Source: CAVWCW01 sp965365625 (GTDB taxonomy: Bacteria > Pseudomonadota > Gammaproteobacteria > Chromatiales > Chromatiaceae). From it: a DNA stretch of 5,847 nt. The notes below the pieces were generated by a model. It searched no databases, had not been told where the DNA came from, and saw only the letters and a list, made by a program, of their open reading frames with translations. The stretch is from NCBI GenBank assembly GCA_965365625.1, contig CBDUCL010000193.1, forward strand, positions 1 to 5,847, written 5' to 3'. Positions 1-4,999 of the stretch are shown here, one piece after another. The translations under genes and the position numbers were made by a program. Position 1 is the first letter of the stretch. The number at the start of each line of letters is the position of its first letter.

Positions 1-292
1 CGTTGAAGCGGTGGGGCACGAACCAGCGCTCGAAGAACGCGCGGGCAGCAGCATCATCCACCGGCCCCAGGGCTTCGGCCGCAGCACAGATGCCCGCCCA
101 CTCCTCGGGCCGTTTGCGGGGCATCACGCGGCAGCCCTGAAGCAGGGCCGGCCATGCCTCGGCCTGGCGATCCGCCCGCCAGCCAGGCAGTTCCGCCCAA
201 GCCAGCGGTTCGCCCAGCCCGGGTTTCGGGGGCTGGACGGTGCAGGCCGACAGAGTCAGCAACACAAGCAGGTAAAGGAGCCTCTGCCACAT
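1..292 (-). CDS. mltA: Membrane-bound lytic murein transglycosylase A, 5' part only (runs off the window)
   Basis: The visible 97 codons begin with a lipoprotein signal: MWQRLLYLLVLLTLSAC, with lipobox L14-S15-A16-C17. The residue after Cys is Thr, not Asp, which fits sorting to the outer membrane. The mature start is proline-rich and is followed by LPGWRADRQAEAWPALL, a Cys, and then AAARAFFERWFVPHRF near residues 84-96. This layout is what I recall for the N-terminal region of proteobacterial MltA proteins, which cleave peptidoglycan glycan strands to form 1,6-anhydromuropeptides. The catalytic domain lies beyond base 1, so catalytic residues cannot be checked. I chose ATG at 292 because it gives a compact signal peptide, although no good Shine-Dalgarno sequence precedes it. 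An in-frame GTG at 340-338 followed by a Lys codon would add 16 residues and is a real alternative. The gene lies downstream of the RAYT on the same strand, with an inverted REP pair between them. Confidence 0.78.
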   Translation of the reverse strand, partial: MWQRLLYLLVLLTLSACTVQPPKPGLGEPLAWAELPGWRADRQAEAWPALLQGCRVMPRKRPEEWAGICAAAEALGPVDDAAARAFFERWFVPHRFN

Positions 293-403
293 GGAAAAGC
301 GGCCGATCCAGGGCCAGCGCACGCGTCTAGGAGTCTTCACATCGGTAATCTTCGTTTTGGAATTGTCCGCATCGCCGCTCCCACGCCAGAGCCGCCATTG
401 CCC

Positions 404-480
404 TGTGGGAGCGGCTTGCAGCCGCGATTCGGGAGGTGTCGATCGAGGCCGGAAAATCGCGGCTGCAAGCCGCTCCCACA
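404..480. repeat. Inverted pair of GTGGGAG-type REP elements (BIME-like)
   Basis: Two 26-nt copies, 404-429 and 455-480, form a perfect inverted repeat around a 25-nt spacer. Each copy starts with TGTGGGA and has its own hairpin, GCGGCT-TGC-AGCCGC, followed by GATT. This is the layout of RAYT-associated REP sequences: a GTGG head plus an imperfect palindrome. The spacer centre is TCGATCGA (439-446), which is shared with the right-hand pair at 1083-1150. The element sits between the stop codon of the RAYT (502) and the start of mltA (292). In RNA it could form a long stem that weakens read-through into mltA. Confidence 0.9.
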
Positions 481-501
481 AATGGAGCGACGGTTGTTGG
501 T

Positions 502-867
502 TCAGAGCCATACGGCATCCCACAGGGGGTAGTCGCAGACCGAGGCGCAGAGGCCGGCGCGGAGAGGATTGGCGACAATATAGCGGGCAATGGCTTGGAG
601 GTCTTCGTCGTCGCGGATCGCGCGGTCGAAGTAGCCGGCCTGCCACAGACGGCGGCCGCTGCGCCCCAGGCGGCGGTTGATCTCGCGGGCGCTTTCGCGT
701 TTCAGCGCAGCGACCACCCGATCCAGGGGCCGCGGGCCTTGCAGGACGAACAGCCAGTGCAAGTGGTCGGGCATGACCACAAAGGCGAGGCTTTGCACAT
801 CGCCCCGGTCGTGGAGGAAGCGCAGCGAGGCCACTACCAGCCTGCCGAGCCGATAGTCGGAGAACAC
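502..867 (-). CDS. REP-associated tyrosine transposase (RAYT, Y1/IS200-like), start codon uncertain
   Basis: This is a single-strand DNA transposase of the HUH/Y1 type. From the GTG at 867 it has 121 residues. The metal-binding HUH motif is VMPDHLHWLF (H35, H37), and the likely nucleophile is Y96 in ARYIVANPLRAGL. The C-terminus YPLWDAVWL is typical of RAYTs close to Pseudomonas REPs. The frame stays open upstream to TGA at 969-967. The 33 codons 966-868 encode RQGRVSESGRAYHI and HEREP, which match the expected RAYT N-terminus (RxGRVS...YHxxT...REPVF). None of these codons is ATG, GTG or TTG. The GTG at 867 therefore removes a conserved segment, so the gene may have lost its start codon or may use a rare one. 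The catalytic residues are intact. It is flanked on both sides by GTGGGAG-type REPs, which are its presumed substrates. I see no IS-type terminal repeats. Confidence 0.85.
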   Translation of the reverse strand: MFSDYRLGRLVVASLRFLHDRGDVQSLAFVVMPDHLHWLFVLQGPRPLDRVVAALKRESAREINRRLGRSGRRLWQAGYFDRAIRDDEDLQAIARYIVANPLRAGLCASVCDYPLWDAVWL

Positions 868-1040
868 CGGCTCCCGTTCGTGTGTCGAGGTGCGTATGTG
901 GTAGGCACGGCCCGACTCGGATACCCGGCCTTGACGGAGAGCGCGGCTGTGGGGGGTCCAGCCTAGTCACTGCAGGCAGTCCTTCCTCACGTCTGAGAAC
1001 GGATGGATGCTGCGGGGGACTCCTCCCGCCTGAGCCTGGT

Positions 1041-1150
1041 TGTCGCGGCTACAAGCCGCTCCCACAAAGATCACCACGGTCATGTGGCTTGCAACCGCGA
1101 TTCTACGCTCTCGATCGACGCCTACGTCGCGGCTGCAAGCCGCTCCCACA
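1041..1150. repeat. Cluster of three GTGGGAG-type REP elements upstream of the RAYT
   Basis: Three copies of the same family as at 404-480 lie here. The copy at 1041-1066 is in minus orientation; its loop reads TGT instead of TGC while the GCGGCT/AGCCGC stem is intact. The copy at 1083-1102 is in plus orientation and degenerate: it lacks GAGCGG, carries one G-to-A change, and has no stem. The copy at 1125-1150 is in minus orientation and near-perfect. The last two form an inverted pair with TCGATCGA (1111-1118) between them, as in the left-hand pair. The RAYT thus has a related composite unit on each side. Confidence 0.87.
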
Positions 1151-1182
1151 GCTGGGCGGAGGGCTCGGCGATAGTTGCTCAT
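1151..1182 (-). pseudogene. Possible 5' remnant of a second RAYT/IS200-type transposase
   Basis: On the minus strand an ATG at 1182 is preceded, with 6 nt spacing, by GGAAG (1193-1189). It starts the peptide MSNYRRALRPA. MSNYRRA is a very common N-terminus of one branch of REP-associated Y1 transposases (MSNYRRA..PG.TYFFTV). The similarity stops where the REP element begins at 1150. Beyond that the frame only translates REP sequence (VGAACSRD) and shows no transposase motifs. I infer a decayed second RAYT, truncated by a REP insertion or by recombination. Only seven or eight residues support this, so chance is possible. It does not match the N-terminus of the RAYT at 502-966, which has RQGRVSESGRAYHI. 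Confidence 0.35.
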
Positions 1183-1210
1183 CGGTGTCTTCCGTCCTTG
1201 GCCTTTGTTC

Positions 1211-1240
1211 GGTGGAACCGCTGCGCTGGTTCCACCCTAC
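1211..1240 (-). repeat. GTAG-headed palindrome overlapping the phr stop codon
   Basis: GGTGGAACC (1211-1219) and GGTTCCACC (1228-1236) form a perfect 9-bp stem with an 8-nt loop. Read on the minus strand the element begins GTAG (1240-1237), the tetranucleotide head of many REP sequences, followed by the stem. The TAG stop of the photolyase (1239-1237) is part of this head. The hairpin directly follows the stop codon and could protect the mRNA 3' end. It lacks a following T-run, so it is not a clear intrinsic terminator. I regard it as a second REP-like family, different from the GTGGGAG copies. Confidence 0.6.
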
Positions 1241-2676
1241 TTCTGCCTCTTGATTCGATCCCAGGCCGCCAGGGCTCGGCGGCGGGTCGCCTGCAGATCC
1301 ACCAGGGGCTCGGGGTAGTTCTCGCCCAAACGCACGCCGGCGGCCCGCAGCTGGTCGGCCGGGGCCTGCCAGGGCTGGTGGATCCACTTCGAGGGCATCT
1401 GCGCCAACTCGGGGACCCAGCGCCGCACATACTCGCCCTGGGGGTCGAAGCGCTGACCCTGGGTGGCCGGGTTGAAGATGCGAAAATAGGGCGCGGCGTC
1501 GGCACCGCAGCCAGCGGTCCACTGCCAGCCCAGGCTGTTGTTGGCCAGATCGGCGTCCACCAGGGTATCCCAGAACCAGCGCGCCCCGTCCAACCAGTGC
1601 AAGCCCAGGTTCTTGGTCAACAGTGAGGCGACCAGCATGCGCACCCGATTGTGCATCCAGCCGGTCCGCCAGAGCTGGCGCTGGCCGGCGTCCACCATGG
1701 GGATGCCGGTCTCGCCGCGCTGCCAGGCGGCCAGGGCCGGCTCATCTTCGCGCCAGGGAAAGCCCTCGAAGCGCCGGTCCAGCGGACGGTCGCTGGTGTG
1801 GGGGTAGTGGTAGAGCAAATGATGCGCGAACTCGCGCCAGCCGAGCTGTCGCAGGTAGGACTGGGCGCCGCCCTCGGTCTCCGGTGCGGCGGACGCGGCG
1901 CCGAGGATAGCGAACGCGACCTGGCGCGGGCTGAGTTCCCCGAAGTGCAGGTGCGGGGACAGCATCGAGGTGCCCGGAGTGGCCGGCAGGTCGCGCTGCT
2001 CCGGATAGTCGGGGTAGTCGTCGAGAAAGCCCCGCAGCCGGGCCTGGGCACCGGCTTCGCCGGGGGTCCAGGTCTCGGCGAGGCCTGGATCCCAGGGGAT
2101 GCGCGGCAAAAGCTCGAGCCGCTCCAGGGCTAGCCCATCGGGCGCGTCCGGCGGCAGTGGCGGCAGGGCCCCGGGCGCCGGACGCGGGGCCTGAGCCCCG
2201 ACCTCGGACCCGGCGGCGCGCCAGAAGGGGGTGAACACCCGGTATGGCTGGCCACTCTTATTGAGCAACTGCCAGGGCTCGCGCAACAGCTGACCGTTGT
2301 GGCTGGCGCAATCGATGCCCTGCCCTTTGAGCTCGACCTTGAGGGCCCGGTCGCGCTCGATCAGAGCGGGCTCGTAGCGGCGGTTCCAGCACACCCGCTG
2401 GGCGCCGGTGACGGCGATCAGTTGCTTCAGCTCGCCCTCGGCATCGCCCTGCAGGATCACTAGCCGGGAACCCAGATCCCGCAGCGAACGATCCAGCGCG
2501 GCCAGGCTGTGGTGGCGCCACCAGCGGCTGGCCCCGCCCTCGCGCCAGGGCTGCTCCGCGGGCTCGTCGTCGATATAGACCGGCAGCAGCCGCTCGCTGC
2601 CCTCGATCGCATCCAGCAGGGCTGGGTTATCGGCCAGACGCAGGTCGTTGCGAAACCAGAGGATGCGGGTAGTCAT
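1237..2676 (-). CDS. phr: Class I deoxyribodipyrimidine photolyase (CPD photolyase)
   Basis: This flavoenzyme splits cyclobutane pyrimidine dimers in DNA using light. The 479-residue length is normal for the family. The N-terminal antenna domain (about 1-130) starts RILWFRNDLRLADNPAL. The FAD/DNA domain begins near TSMLSPHLHFGELSPRQ (236-252). The electron-transfer triad is conserved: W384, W361 and W308 (E. coli W382, W359, W306). N380 sits at the flavin N5 position, and WMHNRVRM (340-347) carries the Asn-Arg-Met set of CPD enzymes. PYFRIFNPATQGQRFD (396-411) and the C-terminal ENYPEPLVD are also typical. One oddity is Q277 in QLGWREF, where E. coli photolyase has Glu274. The ATG at 2676 matches the family start, with no strong Shine-Dalgarno sequence. 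The gene lies 30 nt downstream of the VOC gene, so co-transcription is likely. The stop codon lies inside a REP-like palindrome. A cryptochrome-like role cannot be excluded but is less likely. Confidence 0.95.
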   Translation of the reverse strand: MTTRILWFRNDLRLADNPALLDAIEGSERLLPVYIDDEPAEQPWREGGASRWWRHHSLAALDRSLRDLGSRLVILQGDAEGELKQLIAVTGAQRVCWNRRYEPALIERDRALKVELKGQGIDCASHNGQLLREPWQLLNKSGQPYRVFTPFWRAAGSEVGAQAPRPAPGALPPLPPDAPDGLALERLELLPRIPWDPGLAETWTPGEAGAQARLRGFLDDYPDYPEQRDLPATPGTSMLSPHLHFGELSPRQVAFAILGAASAAPETEGGAQSYLRQLGWREFAHHLLYHYPHTSDRPLDRRFEGFPWREDEPALAAWQRGETGIPMVDAGQRQLWRTGWMHNRVRMLVASLLTKNLGLHWLDGARWFWDTLVDADLANNSLGWQWTAGCGADAAPYFRIFNPATQGQRFDPQGEYVRRWVPELAQMPSKWIHQPWQAPADQLRAAGVRLGENYPEPLVDLQATRRRALAAWDRIKRQK

Positions 2677-2706
2677 GACTGTGACGCGGCTGTCGCGCGG
2701 GCCAGG

Positions 2707-3147
2707 TCAGAGTTCGAGCGGCCGGGTCGGGTGGTCGAGCCAGGTGCGGTCGTTGCGCCAATCGTAGTCGGGATCGTCCACATAGAGTTCCACCTCGTTG
2801 CCATCCGGGTCGCGCAGGTAGAGGCTGCGGCTGATGGTGTGGTCGGCCAGGCCCTGGATCGGGAAGCCCAGGGCCTCGGCGCGCTGCTTGGCGTCTTTCA
2901 ACTGTTCGAGACGGTCGCCGATCTTCCAGCCGACGTGGTACAGCCCGATGCGCCGGCCCTGGGGCGGGCCCTCGGCGGGGCCGACCTGGATCAGCAGCAG
3001 TTCGTGGTGGGTACGCCCGCCGGTAAGCAGGGCCGCACGGCCACCGAACGCCATGCCGCTGAGCTCCAGCCCCAGCAGTTCCTGGTAGAAGCGCAGCGAC
3101 CGTTGCAGATCGCGCACGTAGAAGACCACGTGTCCGAGTTCCGGCAT
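2707..3147 (-). CDS. VOC-family (glyoxalase / extradiol dioxygenase fold) metalloprotein
   Basis: The 146-residue protein has two beta-alpha-beta-beta-beta modules. The first begins LGHVVFYVRDLQRSLRFYQELLG and the second LYHVGWKIGDRLEQL. Likely metal ligands are H6, H71 and E120, a 2-His-1-carboxylate set. The segment 103-120 (H, LYLRDPDGNEVE) comes close to the extradiol ring-cleavage dioxygenase signature, and THHELLLIQV resembles the active-site side of catechol 2,3-dioxygenase-like members. The substrate cannot be told from sequence: aromatic ring cleavage, glyoxalase-like detoxification and resistance functions share this fold. I chose ATG at 3147 because GGGAG (3159-3155) lies 7 nt upstream and homology starts at once. 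The frame stays open to 3348, but the extra residues look non-coding. It is the first gene of a likely two-gene unit with phr. Confidence 0.88.
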   Translation of the reverse strand: MPELGHVVFYVRDLQRSLRFYQELLGLELSGMAFGGRAALLTGGRTHHELLLIQVGPAEGPPQGRRIGLYHVGWKIGDRLEQLKDAKQRAEALGFPIQGLADHTISRSLYLRDPDGNEVELYVDDPDYDWRNDRTWLDHPTRPLEL

Positions 3148-3333
3148 TGAAAAGCTCCCGCTGAAACCACCGTGGCAACGATGACACCGGCGGCGATCCC
3201 TGGCAAGTGGCCACCGACCGGAATCGGTTCCGCCTACGCCCGCCACCCGGCCTAATCGCCGCAGCCCGTCACCCCTGATGAGTCCAACTTCCCGACCGGT
3301 CTCGACCCACGGGCAAGGGCCTGCCGCTCGCGT

Positions 3334-3339
3334 TACAAT
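3334..3339 (+). promoter_or_regulatory. Possible -10 element in the divergent intergenic spacer
   Basis: TACAAT lies in the otherwise GC-rich spacer 3148-3425, which separates the minus-strand VOC gene from the plus-strand TAXI gene. No good -35 hexamer is present 16-18 nt upstream, so this is a weak call. The rest of the spacer shows no gene and no clear operator. Confidence 0.25.
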
Positions 3340-3377
3340 CTCGAGCAAAGGCCGCGACGGGCGCGGCGCTTACCATT

Positions 3378-3382
3378 GGGAG
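3378..3382 (+). promoter_or_regulatory. Shine-Dalgarno-like GGGAG ahead of an alternative TTG start
   Basis: GGGAG lies 7 nt before an in-frame TTG at 3390, which would add 12 residues (MAANSNGGQRND) to the TAXI protein. The ATG at 3426 has no comparable motif. The site therefore decides which start is used. Confidence 0.35.
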
Positions 3383-3425
3383 CGGGGCTTTGGCGGCGAA
3401 CAGTAACGGCGGGCAACGCAACGAC

Positions 3426-4718
3426 ATGCTCAAGATCCTTACCCCGGCAGTGGTGCTGGTCCTGATTGCGTTCACCGCCGCCTACCTGTGGATGAACCCG
3501 GCACCGCCGAGCCAGATCCGCATCGCCAGCGGCCAGCCGGACGGCGCTTACTACCTGTTCGCCCAGCGCTACCGGGAGTTGCTGCGCAAGCAAAAAATAG
3601 ATCTCGTGGTCGAGACCAGTGCCGGCTCCCTGGAGAATATCCAACGCCTCGGTGCGGCCCCCGTAAGCCCAGAGGCGGTGGACCTGGCACTGGTCCAGGG
3701 CGGTACCGCCGACGAACAGAATAGGGAACTGGCGCTGGCGATCGCCAGCGTCTACTTCGAGCCAATTTGGGTGTTTCAGCGCAGTGATCGGGCCCGGGAC
3801 AAGCTGGCCGACCTCGACGGCGGCGCCCTGGCGGTGGGGCCGCCCGGCAGCGGCACCCGCAGGGTAGCGCTCGAACTGCTGGCCGAAAACGGGATCGACG
3901 ATCGCTCCGCCCGCCTGCTGCCCCTGGGGGGCGAAAGCGCCGGCGAGGCGCTGCTGAAGGGCGAGTTGGACGCGGTATTTATGATCGCCTCTGCCGAATC
4001 CCCGAGCGTGCAGCGGCTGCTGCGCAGCCCCGGTGTCAGCCTGATGAATTTCGAGCGCGCCGAGGCCTATACCCGCCGCCACCGCTACCTATCGAGCGTC
4101 AGCCTGCCGCGGGGGGTGATCGACCTGGACCTGGACCTCCCGCCTGCCGACGTCGAGATGTTGGCGGTGAGCGCCAACCTGGTGGTGCGCCCGGACCTGC
4201 ACCCGGCCCTGATCGACCTCCTGCTGCAGACCGCCGACCAGGTGCACGCCGGCGGCGGCCTGTTCGAGGAGCCCGGAGAATTTCCCTCGCCCCGCTACCT
4301 GGACTTCCCCCTGCACAAAGAGGCCAAGCGCTATTACAAATCGGGCCCCCCGTTCCTGCAACGCTACCTGCCTTTCTGGGCCGCCTCCCTGCTGGACCGA
4401 CTCAAGGTCATGCTGCTGCCCCTGGTTGCCCTGGTGCTGCCGCTGATCAAGCTGTTCCCCCCCACCTACCGCTGGCGCATGCGCTCGCGCATCTACCGCT
4501 GGTACGAAAGGCTGCAAGCGGTGGAACGCCAACTGGACCAAATCGCCGGCGAGGCCGAGCGCGCCGAGCTGCTGGCGGAGCTCGACCACATCGAATTGGA
4601 CCTGCGCCAGGTCTCGGTACCCCTCTCCTACTCGGACGAACTCTACAACCTGCGCCTGCACCTGAGTTTGATTCGGGATCAGGTACGGCAGGCGGCGTTG
4701 GTTAGAGCCGAGGGCTGA
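3426..4718 (+). CDS. TAXI-family TRAP-type solute-binding protein with C-terminal membrane anchor and cytoplasmic tail
   Basis: From ATG 3426 the product has 430 residues. Residues 5-23 form an uncleaved-looking N-terminal membrane helix (n-region MLK). The binding domain follows (about 30-315), with the family hallmarks IRIASGQPDGAYYLFAQRY (31-49), ETSAGSLENIQRL, VDLALVQGG (85-93) and GPPGSGTRRVALELL. A second hydrophobic segment, VMLLPLVALVLPLIKLF (328-344), follows LPFWAASLLDRLK. It leads into a basic stretch and an amphipathic, probably coiled-coil tail (about 355-425). The inferred topology is an inside N-terminus, a periplasmic binding domain and a cytoplasmic tail. No TRAP membrane subunit lies next to it, so it is an orphan here. 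The tail suggests signalling or scaffolding rather than simple ligand delivery; that is inference. A TTG at 3390 with a better Shine-Dalgarno sequence is the alternative start. The ligand is unknown. Confidence 0.88.
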   Translation: MLKILTPAVVLVLIAFTAAYLWMNPAPPSQIRIASGQPDGAYYLFAQRYRELLRKQKIDLVVETSAGSLENIQRLGAAPVSPEAVDLALVQGGTADEQNRELALAIASVYFEPIWVFQRSDRARDKLADLDGGALAVGPPGSGTRRVALELLAENGIDDRSARLLPLGGESAGEALLKGELDAVFMIASAESPSVQRLLRSPGVSLMNFERAEAYTRRHRYLSSVSLPRGVIDLDLDLPPADVEMLAVSANLVVRPDLHPALIDLLLQTADQVHAGGGLFEEPGEFPSPRYLDFPLHKEAKRYYKSGPPFLQRYLPFWAASLLDRLKVMLLPLVALVLPLIKLFPPTYRWRMRSRIYRWYERLQAVERQLDQIAGEAERAELLAELDHIELDLRQVSVPLSYSDELYNLRLHLSLIRDQVRQAALVRAEG

Positions 4719-4773
4719 GGACTAAGCGCGGCAGCGCTGTACCCCCACCCACAATTGAAAGCAGCGATTCGAT

Positions 4774-4852
4774 GTAGGAGGCGCGCCCTCGCGCCGATTC
4801 GGCGGTCGGTGATGCTCCCATCGCCGAATCGCGCCGAGGGCGGCGCTCCTAC
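4774..4852. repeat. Inverted pair of GTAG-type REP elements with compensatory stem changes
   Basis: Two 31-nt arms, 4774-4804 and 4822-4852, face each other across a 17-nt spacer. Both begin GTAGGA and end GATTCGGCG. Each arm alone folds into a 6-bp hairpin with loop CCCT. The left stem is GGCGCG/CGCGCC; the right stem, read from its own 5' end, is GCGCCG/CGGCGC. All six differences between the arms fall in three paired positions and keep the pairing. The element lies between the TAXI gene and the YdjM-like gene. It is a different family from the REPs around the RAYT, and no RAYT for it is in the window. Confidence 0.88.
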
Positions 4853-4925
4853 CTTCGCGCGCCGGTCGCCAAGAATTTACTGGCAAGATGTGAAAATGAG
4901 GGCCGCTCTGTCGCATCAGGGCTAT

Positions 4926-4963
4926 CTTGTGCTAACTTTAACAAGGAACCCCAATATATTGGG
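4926..4963. promoter_or_regulatory. AT-rich patch with two dyads upstream of the YdjM-like gene
   Basis: CTTGT (4926-4930) and ACAAG (4941-4945) form one interrupted dyad. CCCAATATATTGGG (4950-4963) is a perfect 14-bp palindrome. AAGATTTTTTG follows. The patch is much richer in A and T than its surroundings and lies 37 nt before the proposed start at 5000. It could hold a promoter with an operator, or a 5' UTR structure. I found no clean -35/-10 pair and no LexA-type CTGT-N8-ACAG box. Confidence 0.4.
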
Positions 4964-4986
4964 TAGCATAAGATTTTTTGCCGACC

Positions 4987-4991
4987 GGGAG
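4987..4991 (+). promoter_or_regulatory. Shine-Dalgarno sequence GGGAG pointing to a CTG start
   Basis: GGGAG is followed after 8 nt by CTG at 5000, exactly where the family N-terminus (A-S-F-N-x-H) begins. The GTG at 5048 has only a GC-rich run directly against it, with poor spacing. The site supports initiation at or near 5000. Confidence 0.45.
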
Positions 4992-4999
4992 ACGCCGCA

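Noticed and set aside
371..385. GCCGCTCCCAC next to the left REP pair, possibly a third eroded copy
   Set aside because: Only about 11 nt match and the hairpin is missing, so it cannot be separated from chance.
436..966. Plus-strand open frame of 176 codons opposite the RAYT
   Set aside because: It is the antisense shadow of a gene with HUH and Tyr motifs and has no recognisable domain of its own.
404..1150. CRISPR-like repeats
   Set aside because: The copies alternate in orientation, are few and irregularly spaced, and contain hairpins with a GTGG head, so they are REPs.
967..1182. Minus-strand open frame of 71 codons through the REP cluster
   Set aside because: After the first 11 residues it translates REP sequence (VGAACSRD twice) and is not a protein domain. 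Only the start is kept, as a possible remnant.
3219..3237. CGGAA-TCGG-TTCCG palindrome next to CTAC, resembling a GTAG-headed REP on the minus strand
   Set aside because: The stem is short, the match to the other REP families is poor, and there is no second copy in the window.
3333..4082. Long minus-strand frame of 249 codons opposite the TAXI gene
   Set aside because: The plus-strand frame carries clear family motifs; this is its shadow.
4725..4738. AGCGC-GGCA-GCGCT hairpin just after the TAXI stop codon
   Set aside because: The stem is only 5 bp and is followed by a C-rich run, not a T-run, so it is too weak to call a terminator.
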